Shown: positions 50,360 to 58,335 of the stretch, piece by piece | Layout of the letters: the number at the start of each line of letters is the position of its first letter | Position numbering within the stretch: position 1 is the first letter of the stretch | Assembly: GCA_022826705.1 (NCBI GenBank) | Contig: JAJDUJ010000030.1 | Span: 62,001-126,000, forward strand | Direction of reading: 5' to 3' | Length of the DNA stretch: 64,000 nucleotides | Source of the DNA: Acidimicrobiia bacterium | GTDB taxonomy: Bacteria; Actinomycetota; Acidimicrobiia; Acidimicrobiales; Bin134 | Translations under genes and position numbers: made by a program | Notes under the pieces: model-generated | The model's database searches: none | Told to the model about the DNA's origin: nothing | Seen by the model: only the letters and a program-made list of their open reading frames with translations

Positions 50360-51268
50360 GTGATGCCAGCAGCGATTCCCAGTCCGGGCTCAAGCAGCCT
50401 GGATATCGGCTCTTTGGAACTGCGGGCCTACGGCCTGATGATCGCCCTCGGCGTCTTGGCCGCGGCCTGGCTGTTCCACCGGCGGTTCACCCAGCGGGGC
50501 CATTCCCAGGAGCTGGCCAGTTCGATCACCGTATGGGCGGTGATCGCCGGGCTGATCGGATCACGGATCTACCACGTAATCACCGATTGGAAGACCTACC
50601 AGGGCAATTGGGGCGAAGTCTGGCAGATATGGGAGGGCGGCTTGGGAATACCCGGCGCGGTCGCCGTGGCCGCCGCCGTCATCTGGGTATACGCCCGCCA
50701 AAAAGGTATCCCGTTGTCCGAAATTGCCGACTCGGCGGCCCCCGCCCTTCCCCTGGGCCAAGCCATCGGTCGATGGGGCAACTGGTTCAATCAGGAGTTA
50801 TTTGGGCGGCCTAGCGACTTGCCTTGGGCGCTGGAGATAGATCCTGTGCCAGCCGCGCGAGCTGGTTATCCGAATGACGACACTTTTCACCCCACCTTCC
50901 TGTACGAATGCATCTGGAATCTGGCGCTGGTCGGGACCTTGCTGTGGGCGGGCAAGCGCTTCAACCTTAAGCCGGGCCGGCTGTTCGGGTTGTACGTGCT
51001 GGGGTACTCGCTGGGCCGGTTGTGGATCGAGACCATCAGGGTGGACTTCGCCAGCGAATTGGCTGGTGTGCGGGTCAACATCTGGGTGATGCTGGCCCTG
51101 ATCATCGGATCGGTGGCCTATCTGTTCTGGGGTCGAGGCGACGATGGTGAGCCCGAGTCTGATAGTTCGGTTCCCGAAGAGCCCGAGGCCGGCGAAACGG
51201 TCTCCGAAGAGCCTGAGTCCGATGAAGCGGTTCCCGAAGAGCCGGAAAACATCTCTTTGGAGACCTAA
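50360..51268 (+). CDS. lgt: Prolipoprotein diacylglyceryl transferase
   Basis: It transfers diacylglyceryl from phosphatidylglycerol (made through PgsA) to the lipobox Cys of prelipoproteins. Seven or so hydrophobic helices are present. The signature lies around GQAIGRWGNWFNQELFG, and the conserved YECIWNL and WIETIRVD follow. The C-terminal 50 residues are an acidic tail with repeated SEEPES/PEEPE units. Start candidates are GTG 50360, with cagagt exactly six bases upstream, ATG 50363, and a GTG/ATG further 5' at 50327; the first is used. Length 302. Confidence 0.9.
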   Translation: MMPAAIPSPGSSSLDIGSLELRAYGLMIALGVLAAAWLFHRRFTQRGHSQELASSITVWAVIAGLIGSRIYHVITDWKTYQGNWGEVWQIWEGGLGIPGAVAVAAAVIWVYARQKGIPLSEIADSAAPALPLGQAIGRWGNWFNQELFGRPSDLPWALEIDPVPAARAGYPNDDTFHPTFLYECIWNLALVGTLLWAGKRFNLKPGRLFGLYVLGYSLGRLWIETIRVDFASELAGVRVNIWVMLALIIGSVAYLFWGRGDDGEPESDSSVPEEPEAGETVSEEPESDEAVPEEPENISLET

Positions 51269-51331
51269 ACCCGGTATCCTTATAGGGCGGGCTGGCGATC
51301 ATTCCGCTTCCTTTCGCCGCCCGAATCACAG

Positions 51332-52498
51332 ATGACAGAAGAATTCCGCGTTTTGGGCGTGGCCGCAGACTTGGTGGCCTCGCTCAAGGAGCGGGGCATT
51401 GAGACCCCGTTTCCCATCCAAACTCTCACCATCCCCGACGCGCTCGCCGGTCGAGATGTGTGCGGTAAAGCCAAAACCGGCTCGGGCAAGACCCTGGCCT
51501 TCGGCCTGCCCCTGGTGGAGAACCTGTCCCGGGCCGACTCCCACTGGGTGCGCGGCCTGATCCTGGTTCCCACCCGGGAGCTCGCCGTGCAGGTGGCCAA
51601 GGAGCTGCGTCCGCTGGCCCGGTGCCGCAACCTCGATCTGGCCCCGGTCTACGGCGGGGCCCCCATCGAGGCCCAGATCAAGAAGATCAACTCCGGCCTG
51701 GACATCATCGTGGCCACCCCGGGACGGCTCATCGACCTGATCGACCGCAAAGCAGTGTCGGTGGCCAAGTTGGAGATCGTGGTGGTGGACGAGGCCGATC
51801 GCATGGCCGACATGGGGTTCTTGCCCCAGGTGGAGTGGATTCTGCGCCACGTGGATTCCCGCCACCAGACCATGCTGTTCTCCGCCACCTTGGACGGGGC
51901 GGTAGACGCTCTGGTCCGCCGCTACCAGCACAACCCGGTTCGCCACGAGGTCCAGTCCCGGCAGGTGACGGTTGACGAGATGCAGCATCGTTTCGTGGCC
52001 GTCCATGAGATGGACAAGGTCAAGGTGGCCGCGGCCATCATCCGAGCCTCCAAGCGCACGCTGGTGTTCTCCGCCACCCGTCATGGGTGCGATCGCCTCA
52101 GCCGCAAGCTCAAGGCCGAGAACGTGCGGGCCGAGCCCATCCACGGCGATCTCCGCCAAAAGGCCCGGGAGCACTCGCTGGCCCGGTTCATGTCCGGTGA
52201 GATCCAGGCGCTGGTGGCCACCGACGTGGCCGCCCGGGGTTTGCACATCGACGATGTGGACGTGGTGATCCACTACGACCCGCCGCCCGACCACAAGACC
52301 TATCTGCACCGCTCGGGGCGCACTGCCCGGGCCGGAGAGTCGGGGATGGCCGTCACGTTGTCGCTGTGGAACGAGGAGTTGGAGGTCAAGCGGCTCCAGC
52401 GCCGCCTGTCGCTGGACGTGCCCATCGTGGAGATGTTCTCCAACGACGACAGGCTCGATGCGCTCGACCGGTGGGATCCGGTGGTCGAGCCCGTCTGA
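51332..52498 (+). CDS. DEAD-box RNA helicase (RhlE-like)
   Basis: This ATP-dependent RNA helicase consists of the core alone (388 residues). Motifs in order: the Q-motif region PFPIQ, I AKTGSGKT, Ia PTRELAVQ, Ib TPGRL, II DEAD in VVVDEADRM, III SAT, IV-V around LVFSATRHG and ATDVAARGLHIDDV, and VI HRSGRTARAG. The short C-terminal extension has no added RNA-binding domain. It probably acts in ribosome assembly or RNA decay. The 63-bp gap after lgt contains TTGGAG and TATAGG 18 bp apart, a weak promoter candidate. Confidence 0.92.
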   Translation: MTEEFRVLGVAADLVASLKERGIETPFPIQTLTIPDALAGRDVCGKAKTGSGKTLAFGLPLVENLSRADSHWVRGLILVPTRELAVQVAKELRPLARCRNLDLAPVYGGAPIEAQIKKINSGLDIIVATPGRLIDLIDRKAVSVAKLEIVVVDEADRMADMGFLPQVEWILRHVDSRHQTMLFSATLDGAVDALVRRYQHNPVRHEVQSRQVTVDEMQHRFVAVHEMDKVKVAAAIIRASKRTLVFSATRHGCDRLSRKLKAENVRAEPIHGDLRQKAREHSLARFMSGEIQALVATDVAARGLHIDDVDVVIHYDPPPDHKTYLHRSGRTARAGESGMAVTLSLWNEELEVKRLQRRLSLDVPIVEMFSNDDRLDALDRWDPVVEPV

Positions 52499-52549
52499 GG
52501 CCTCGAACCGAAAAAGGTTGAGCCTGGGAACCGAGCCCCACTACCCTTG

Positions 52550-52742
52550 TGGGGTACATCGAGAGCGGCTCGCCGCCCGAGTCAGTGTGCTCGGACGGAG
52601 GGTCCAGCAACCTGGGAGGGACACCCAAGGTGCTCGCCCGCTTCGGCGGGGGATGTGGCCTCTGGCTCGAACAGAGGCAACCAAGTGTCCGTGCCATGCC
52701 GCTGTGCCAGCGGTGGCCCTCCCCTAGACAGACGAAGGGAGG
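52550..52742 (+). promoter_or_regulatory. SAM riboswitch (SAM-I/SAM-IV type) controlling metX
   Basis: The core of the S-box fold can be read: atcgagag at 52558-52565, ccagcaacct near 52604-52613 and cccaaggtgct near 52624-52634, with P3 (acctggg/cccaaggt) and a P4 hairpin (cccgc, ttcg, gcggg). P1 can close ggtacat with the atgtg region at 52652. Two more hairpins follow: cctctg/cagagg (52659-52677) and ccgctg/cagcgg inside a gcca/tggc stem (52693-52717). The next bases, cctccc at 52719-52724, can pair with the Shine-Dalgarno gggagg at 52737-52742. That implies translational shut-off when SAM is high. The variant class is not certain. Confidence 0.8.
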
Positions 52743-52745
52743 ACC

Positions 52746-54002
52746 ATGCGAACAGGTAAGAACCGCAATCGCGAGCAGGGACCTCCCACCGCGCCGGTCG
52801 ATGACCAGCGCCCGCCGGTCCACCCTCGGGGCTACAGCGCCGATTTGCCGGTGACCGGCGCGTGGCGGCCCGGCGACCCCCCCGGCAAACGCCAGTTTTT
52901 CACCCTCGACCGTCCCCACTCCTTCGAACTGGAGGGCGGCGGAGCGCTGCGAGAAGTGACCCTGGCCTACGAGACGTGGGGGCAGTTGGCCCCCGACGGC
53001 TCCAACGCGGTGCTGATCTGCCACGCCCTCACCGGCGACTCCCATGTGGCCGGCGAAGCCGGTTACGGCCACCCCACCCCCGGCTGGTGGGGAGAGATGG
53101 TCGGCCCCGGCAAGGTTTTGGACACCGATGAGCTGTACGTGGTGTGCGCCAACGTGCTGGGCGGCTGTCAGGGCACCACCGGCCCGGCCTCACCCAACCC
53201 CGACACCGGCACCGCCTACGGCTCGTCGTTCCCCACGGTGACGGTGCGCGACATCGTGCGCACCCAGCGCCGGTTGGCCGACCACCTCGGCGTTCGGCGG
53301 TGGCTCACCGTGGTGGGAGGCTCGATGGGGGCGATGCAGGCCCTGGAGTGGGGGGTGATGTTCCCCGATCGGGTGAGCTCGGTGTGCTCGCTGGCCGGCT
53401 GCATGGCGGCCAGCGCCCAGCAGATCGGCTGGTCGGCGGTGGGGCGCACCGCCCTGGCGCTGGATCCCAACTGGCAAGGGGGCGACTACTACGACAACCC
53501 GCCTGGACAAGGCCCCCATGCCGGGCTGGCCATCGCCCGGTCGCTGGCCCAGATCACCTACCGGTCCGACGAGGTGTTCGAAGACCGCTTCGGGCGGGAG
53601 CTGTTCGACATCCACTCGGTGTACGGCCTCTGGGACCGGTTCCAGGTGGAGTCGTACCTCGACTACCACGGGGAGAAGCTGGTCAAGCGGTTCGACGCCA
53701 ACACCTACCTGGTGCTCAACCGGGTGATGGACTTGCACGACATCGGCCGGGACCGGGGCGGCATCGCTGCCGCGGTCTCCCGAATCAACTCGCCGGTGCT
53801 GTCGCTGAGCATCACCAGCGACACCCTGTACCCGCCCCGCCAGCAGGTGGAGCTCCACGACGCAGTGGTGGCGGCCGGCGGCCGATGCGTGTACACCGTG
53901 GTGGACAGCCCGCATGGCCACGACGGATTCCTGCTCGAAGTGGAGGCGGTGGGGCAGGCCATCAAGGACTTCTTGGAGAAGGTGGGCAGCGGTGTCAGCT
54001 GA
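52746..54002 (+). CDS. metX: Homoserine O-acyltransferase MetX
   Basis: This alpha/beta-hydrolase-fold enzyme activates homoserine by acylation in methionine synthesis. The first 50 or so residues are a hydrophilic extension. LAYETWG, LICHALTGDSHV and DELYVVCANVLGGCQGTTGP follow, then the nucleophile Ser in VVGGSMGAMQALEW and the C-terminal catalytic His in DSPHGHDGFL. Acetyl versus succinyl specificity cannot be told safely by eye. It is controlled by the upstream SAM-binding leader and overlaps metZ by 11 bp. Length 418. Confidence 0.93.
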   Translation: MRTGKNRNREQGPPTAPVDDQRPPVHPRGYSADLPVTGAWRPGDPPGKRQFFTLDRPHSFELEGGGALREVTLAYETWGQLAPDGSNAVLICHALTGDSHVAGEAGYGHPTPGWWGEMVGPGKVLDTDELYVVCANVLGGCQGTTGPASPNPDTGTAYGSSFPTVTVRDIVRTQRRLADHLGVRRWLTVVGGSMGAMQALEWGVMFPDRVSSVCSLAGCMAASAQQIGWSAVGRTALALDPNWQGGDYYDNPPGQGPHAGLAIARSLAQITYRSDEVFEDRFGRELFDIHSVYGLWDRFQVESYLDYHGEKLVKRFDANTYLVLNRVMDLHDIGRDRGGIAAAVSRINSPVLSLSITSDTLYPPRQQVELHDAVVAAGGRCVYTVVDSPHGHDGFLLEVEAVGQAIKDFLEKVGSGVS

Positions 54003-55236
54003 GGCCGGCTGGGACGAGGCTGCCAGCAGCCAGAGAGCAGTGGCTGCACCCGATCCTGCGGGGTTCTCCCACCCCGACACCCTGGCTGTACTGGCCGGTC
54101 GGCGCTCTGGCGGGGCCGAGTTGGCCCCTTCACTCCACCCCACCACCACGTTCCGCATTCCCTCGCTCGACGAGGGCCGGCGCATGGCCCTCGATCCAGC
54201 CGAGAGCCACTACTACACCCGCAACGGCAATCCCACCGTGGCCGCCTTCGAAGAGGCCATGGCCGAGCTGGAGGGGGCGGAGGCCTCCCGGGCGTTCGCG
54301 TCGGGCATGGGCGCGGTGAGCTGCGTGATCTTGGGCCTGTGCTCGTCGGGCGACCACATCGTGGCCCAGCGCCAGCTCTACTCCGGCACCCAGTTTCTGC
54401 TCCAGGCGGTGTGTCCCCGCTTCGGGATCGAGGTCACCTTTGTGGACGGCACCGAACCGGGGGCCTTCCAAGCCGCCGTGCGACCGGGCCAGACCATGCT
54501 GGTGTTCGCCGAGACCCCGGCCAATCCCCGCTTGGACTTGGTGGATTTGGCAGAGCTGGGCGCCATCCAAGGCCCGTTCACCGCGGTGGACGCCACCTTC
54601 GCCCCGCCGAGCATCACTCGACCGCTGGACTACGGCGTGGACCTGAGCCTGCACTCGGCCACCAAAGGCCTCGGCGGCCACAACGACGCCACCCTGGGGG
54701 TGGTGTCGGGCAGCGCCGATCTGATCGCCTCGTTGTGGGGGTTCGCCATCTTGCAGGGGGCCAACGCCGCCCCCTTCGACGCCATGAACGGCTTGCGGGG
54801 CCTGCGCACCCTGGGGGTTCGCCTGGAGCGCCAGAGCGCCACCGCCCAGCAGATGGCCGAGGCGCTGTCGGGCCATCCCGGGGTGGAATCGGTGCGCTAT
54901 CCCGGCCTGGCCTCCCACCCCCAACACGATCTGGCCCGGCGCCAGATGCGGATGTTCGGCGGGCTGCTGGCCTTTGATCTCGCTGGAGGACACGAGGCGG
55001 GGGAGCGGTTCGTGGAAGCGGTGAAGCTGGCCCAGATTGCCACGTCGCTGGGCGGCCCCGAGACGCTGGTCACCCATTCGGCGTCCACCACCCACGCCGG
55101 GCTGGCGCCTGAGGAGCTGGAGGCCGCCGGCATCGGGCCCGGCACCATCCGGGTGTCGGTCGGTTTGGAGCACAGCGACGACGTGGTGGCCGACCTGCTG
55201 CACGCGGCCGACAAGGCCACCGCCGAGTCGGTCTGA
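53992..55236 (+). CDS. metZ: PLP-dependent O-acylhomoserine sulfhydrylase / cystathionine synthase family
   Basis: This Cys/Met-metabolism PLP enzyme probably converts the MetX product to homocysteine (direct sulfhydrylation) or cystathionine. The marks are YYTRNGNPTVAAFEEAMAELEG, ASGMGAVS near residue 100, VDATFAPPSITRPLDYG, the Schiff-base Lys in SLHSATKGLGGHNDATLG and the C-terminal GGPETLVTHSASTTHAGL and RVSVGLEHSDD. GTG 53992 lies inside the end of metX, giving 414 residues. Pairing with metX under one riboswitch supports a methionine role; metZ, metB and a methionine lyase are not separable by eye. Confidence 0.88.
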   Translation: MSAEAGWDEAASSQRAVAAPDPAGFSHPDTLAVLAGRRSGGAELAPSLHPTTTFRIPSLDEGRRMALDPAESHYYTRNGNPTVAAFEEAMAELEGAEASRAFASGMGAVSCVILGLCSSGDHIVAQRQLYSGTQFLLQAVCPRFGIEVTFVDGTEPGAFQAAVRPGQTMLVFAETPANPRLDLVDLAELGAIQGPFTAVDATFAPPSITRPLDYGVDLSLHSATKGLGGHNDATLGVVSGSADLIASLWGFAILQGANAAPFDAMNGLRGLRTLGVRLERQSATAQQMAEALSGHPGVESVRYPGLASHPQHDLARRQMRMFGGLLAFDLAGGHEAGERFVEAVKLAQIATSLGGPETLVTHSASTTHAGLAPEELEAAGIGPGTIRVSVGLEHSDDVVADLLHAADKATAESV

Positions 55237-55257
55237 AGCTACGAGAGGCCGGGTTCG

Positions 55258-56055
55258 CTGCCTGAGATCATCGAGGTCGAGTATTACCGCCGGGCTGCCG
55301 CCAACACGGTGGGCCGCTCGGTTGCCACAGTGCACGCTCCCGACGACTGGTTCATCAAAGGAGGCGCGGACGCCGCCGCGCTGAGCTTGGCGTTGGGGGG
55401 CCAAACGGTGGTGGCGGTACGCCGGACGGGAAAGCTCCTGATGATGGACTTCGAAGATTCCGATGGTTCGGCCCGCGCCGTGCTGGGCCTGCGGTTCGGA
55501 ATGACCGGGAGGCTGGTGGTGGACGACCACGCGGTGATCGAGAAACTGGAGTACTCCACCGCCCGGGTTCTTCCCGAGTGGCGCCGATTCGAACTGGGCT
55601 TCCACGACCAGGGCACCCTGGTCATTGTCGATCCCCGGCGCTTGGGTGGCGTAGAGCTCAATCCCGATGACTCCCGCCTCGGCCCCGATGCCTTCAATCT
55701 CGCCACCGAGCAACTGGCTGCCGCCCTGGAGGGGAGCCGCACCGCGCTGAAGGCCCGACTGCTCGACCAGCACCGGGTGGCTGGCTTGGGCAATCTGCTG
55801 GTAGACGAGATCCTGTGGCGAACGGGGCTCAATCCGGCCCGGGAGGCGGGATCGCTGGGCGAGTCCGAAATGAAGCGGCTGGCTGAGAGCATCAGGTTCA
55901 CGGTGGCCGAGTTGGCCGAGCGGGGAGGGTCGCACACCGGTGATCTCCACCATGCCAGGGTCCGGGGCGGCTCATGCCCCCGCGACGGGGGATTCTTGGA
56001 TCGGCAGACCATCGGCGGGCGCACCACCTATTCCTGTCCCCAACACCAGAAGTGA
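55258..56055 (+). CDS. Fpg/Nei family DNA glycosylase, apparent CTG start
   Basis: This base-excision repair glycosylase/AP lyase acts on oxidised bases. The catalytic N-terminal Pro-Glu pair is encoded only if translation starts at CTG 55258: the frame then reads start-PEIIEVEYYRR, matching the family opening PELPEVE. No ATG, GTG or TTG lies between this CTG and the in-frame metZ stop, and GAGAGG sits about ten bases upstream. The next GTG (55309) would delete the nucleophile. Also present are the beta-hairpin Lys in RRTGKLL, the H2TH segment DQHRVAGLGNLLVDEILWRTG and a zinc finger in which CPRD and CPQH replace two CxxC pairs. Length 265. Confidence 0.85.
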   Translation: MPEIIEVEYYRRAAANTVGRSVATVHAPDDWFIKGGADAAALSLALGGQTVVAVRRTGKLLMMDFEDSDGSARAVLGLRFGMTGRLVVDDHAVIEKLEYSTARVLPEWRRFELGFHDQGTLVIVDPRRLGGVELNPDDSRLGPDAFNLATEQLAAALEGSRTALKARLLDQHRVAGLGNLLVDEILWRTGLNPAREAGSLGESEMKRLAESIRFTVAELAERGGSHTGDLHHARVRGGSCPRDGGFLDRQTIGGRTTYSCPQHQK

Positions 56056-56408
56056 ACGATCTCGCTGAGCCGAGATGCCGCGCGAGACTGGGTACCGTGC
56101 GTGCGAAGTGGCTGCTGGTCGGGGCGCTGTTCCTGCTCACTCTGTGGGGAATGGTCGCGCTGGGCTCGACTGTCGGAGCCACGACGTCGTCGGAACCGAT
56201 CGCCCAGGCCGAACAGCCCGACACCGGGTCGATTCCGTCGCCATCCGATTCCGACGACGAAATCCGGCTGGTGATGGCCCTGCTGATCGCGGTGGCGGTG
56301 ATCGCCCTGTTGGGCACCTTCGTCTACTGGGTGCGCGCCGGCGACAGTCCGCGGCGGGGTCGTGCCGATTCGTCGGACAGCTCCGAGGCAGACGATACGC
56401 TCAGGTGA
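56052..56408 (+). CDS. Small two-helix membrane protein, unknown
   Basis: No family is recognised. A hydrophobic helix near the N-terminus (about residues 19-36) could be a signal-anchor. A polar Ser/Asp/Pro-rich outside loop of about 40 residues follows, then a second helix (about 75-96) and an Arg- and Ser-rich cytoplasmic tail. GTG 56052 overlaps the fpg stop as GTGA; GTG 56097, next to the first helix, is the shorter alternative. The stop overlaps the next small gene by one base, so this is a packed run from metX onward. Confidence 0.55.
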   Translation: MNDLAEPRCRARLGTVRAKWLLVGALFLLTLWGMVALGSTVGATTSSEPIAQAEQPDTGSIPSPSDSDDEIRLVMALLIAVAVIALLGTFVYWVRAGDSPRRGRADSSDSSEADDTLR

Positions 56409-56635
56409 TGGCCGACGAACTGGACGTAGAGGCGATGATCACTCGGTTCCGGGAGCGGGCTGAAGCAGTGAGGAATCGCACGCTGCCGCCGGTTGGTGGC
56501 GAAGAACGAACCCTGTTCATCCGACGGGCCCAGGAAGACTTCCAGGACTTCGCCATCATCGGCGACGCCACCGGTGCCATCGAAGACGGCTTTCTGGTTC
56601 TGCGGGTGGATTTGCGCCCGCCCGCCGATTCCTGA
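56408..56635 (+). CDS. Small acidic soluble protein, unknown
   Basis: A 75-residue product with no recognised family. It starts MADELDVEAMITRFRERAEAV, an amphipathic helix, and has a central FIRRAQEDFQDFAIIGDA and a C-terminal strand DGFLVLRVDLRP. The ATG shares a base with the stop of the upstream gene, which favours real coupled translation over chance. Codon use is like that of its neighbours. Confidence 0.55.
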   Translation: MADELDVEAMITRFRERAEAVRNRTLPPVGGEERTLFIRRAQEDFQDFAIIGDATGAIEDGFLVLRVDLRPPADS

Positions 56636-56644
56636 ACGGCAACC

Positions 56645-57247
56645 GTGGGCACTGAGGCCACAACTCCGAACTCGCGGCTCAGCGCCGCGTTGGCGGCTGT
56701 GGATGCAGCCAACGCCGACGATCCCCACACCATCGTGGTGGACGGCACAATCCGGCCCAAAGAGCAGGCCCACGCCGAGATGATGACTGAGTGGGTGCAG
56801 CGCCTCGATCCCGATGCCGACGATGCCCAGCAAGTGGCAGCCCGGGCCCATCACCTGCGGCGCTGGGCGCTTCCCCGCACCGACTATCCCGAAGGGCGGG
56901 CCGGCTACCTGCGATGGCGGGCCGCGCAGGGCAAGCGCCATGCCGCCGAAGTGGCCGAAATCGTCACTGCGGCTGGCTACGACGCCGACTTTGCTGCCGA
57001 TGTGTCGGCCATCGTGACCAAGAAGGGGCTGGGCACCGACCCCCGGGTGCAGACCCACGAGGACGCCCTCTGCCTCGTCTTTCTGGAAACCCAGTTCGAT
57101 GAGTTGGCCGACAAGCTGGGCGACGACCACATGACCGAAGTGCTGGCCAAGACCCTGGCAAAGATGAGCCCCGTCGCTCGCCGCGTCGCCCAAGACTTGG
57201 AGTTGGGTCCGCGTGCCGCAGCCCTTCTGGAGGCGGCTGGCAGCTGA
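56645..57247 (+). CDS. DUF4202 family protein
   Basis: The 200-residue, mostly helical protein matches the DUF4202 pattern: LAAVDAANADDPHTIVVDGTIRPKEQAHAEMMTEW without its join, RAHHLRRWALPRTDYPEGRAGYL, then a C-terminal half with LGTDPRVQTHEDALCLVFLE and KTLAKMSPVARRVA. The conserved His and Asp residues in RAHHL and HEDAL suggest an HD-like metal site; the function is not established. It starts with GTG 9 bp after the preceding small gene. Confidence 0.75.
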   Translation: MGTEATTPNSRLSAALAAVDAANADDPHTIVVDGTIRPKEQAHAEMMTEWVQRLDPDADDAQQVAARAHHLRRWALPRTDYPEGRAGYLRWRAAQGKRHAAEVAEIVTAAGYDADFAADVSAIVTKKGLGTDPRVQTHEDALCLVFLETQFDELADKLGDDHMTEVLAKTLAKMSPVARRVAQDLELGPRAAALLEAAGS

Positions 57248-57296
57248 CCTATTGCTGCGAGCATGCCAACGGCGGCTTGCTATGCTGGACCGTCCT

Positions 57297-57369
57297 GCGG
57301 ATGTAGCTCAGTTGGTAGAGCGACACCTTGCCAAGGTGTAGGTCGCCGGTTCGAGCCCGGTCATCCGCT
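57297..57369 (+). tRNA. tRNA-Gly (GCC)
   Basis: A full cloverleaf is visible: acceptor gcggatg with catccgc, D-arm gctcagttggtagagc, anticodon stem acacc/ggtgt around ttGCCaa, and T-arm with ggttcgagcc. The CCA end is not encoded beyond tcc. The gene lies between two convergent protein genes. Confidence 0.97.
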
Positions 57370-57405
57370 CCCAGGTTGTTGATCGCCCCCATGCCTTTGC
57401 GCTGG

Positions 57406-58335
57406 TCAGCGCGTCGCGAACTCGTAGGCCTCCGGCGGTGTGGCTGCTGGGTCTTTGTACAGCGTTATCCGGCAGGGACCCGCGTCCATTCCCGCCGGGC
57501 ATTGGATCACCGGCCACGGCACACCGGTGCGCTCCATCGGCACCCAGAAGTGCATTACCGACACGTGAGTGCGGTAGATGGGAGCGGGGCCCTTGCCGAA
57601 GGTGAGGGGGTGGTCCTCGGCCACCACCGCCAAATCCAACGTGTCGCCATAGCAGCCGTCGGACACCTGGCGGCCGCAGGTGCCGCACAGATGGACGGTG
57701 ATCACGAAGGCGTCGTCGGTCTCTTCCACCGTGATGTCGGCGAAGTTGCCCTTCTGCATGCCCGCCCACTGCCGTACTCGCACCTCGGCCGGCCGGGCCA
57801 CATCGTGGGGCATCCATCCCAGCAGCGTCTGCTCGCCGGCGAAGCGGATGCTCTCCTCCAGCACGTCGGGCCCCCAGGCCCGGTACACCTGCGACAGCAC
57901 CGACGCCACCCGGTCGCGCTCCACATCGTGGATACGGCGGTAGCTGGCCTCTAGGGCGTCAAAGTCAGCCAGTGCGGCTTCGTGATCGGCTGATTCGATG
58001 AGACCGGCGATGCGGTCGGGCCGGTCGGGCCGGTGGCGGCCGGTGACATCTTCGTCAGTCAGCCCGTGCAACAGTGCCGAGCGGTAGGCGTCGTCGGATG
58101 AGCCAATCATTGCCAATCCGTCTGCTCCATAGCGGTCGGCCACAAAGCGCTGGGTTTGGGCTATCCATGCCCCGAACCCCTCGATGAAGTTCCGATAGGC
58201 CCGGTCTATGCGCCGGAACACCTCGACCGCGGCCTCAGGGTTCTCTGCCAGCGCTTCAACTAGCTCAGCCCGGGGCGGCTGGCCGAGCTTGGCCAGTTCC
58301 TCTTGGCTCAGCAGCCGCTCGCCAGACTCAGCCAT
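57406..58335 (-). CDS. Conserved-looking hypothetical protein with Cys/His cluster
   Basis: No family is recognised with confidence. The 309-residue product has a helical N-terminal two thirds (EELAKLGQ start, DRAYRNFIEGFGAWIAQTQRF). Its C-terminal region has beta strands and the cluster HLCGTCGRQVSDGCYG, HVSVMHFW and a Cys in VIQCPAGM with CRITLY, which could bind metal. It is the last gene of a leftward operon and its start overlaps the stop of the flavin oxidoreductase gene by 8 bp. A role in the same pathway is inferred from this coupling only. Confidence 0.7.
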   Translation of the reverse strand: MAESGERLLSQEELAKLGQPPRAELVEALAENPEAAVEVFRRIDRAYRNFIEGFGAWIAQTQRFVADRYGADGLAMIGSSDDAYRSALLHGLTDEDVTGRHRPDRPDRIAGLIESADHEAALADFDALEASYRRIHDVERDRVASVLSQVYRAWGPDVLEESIRFAGEQTLLGWMPHDVARPAEVRVRQWAGMQKGNFADITVEETDDAFVITVHLCGTCGRQVSDGCYGDTLDLAVVAEDHPLTFGKGPAPIYRTHVSVMHFWVPMERTGVPWPVIQCPAGMDAGPCRITLYKDPAATPPEAYEFATR

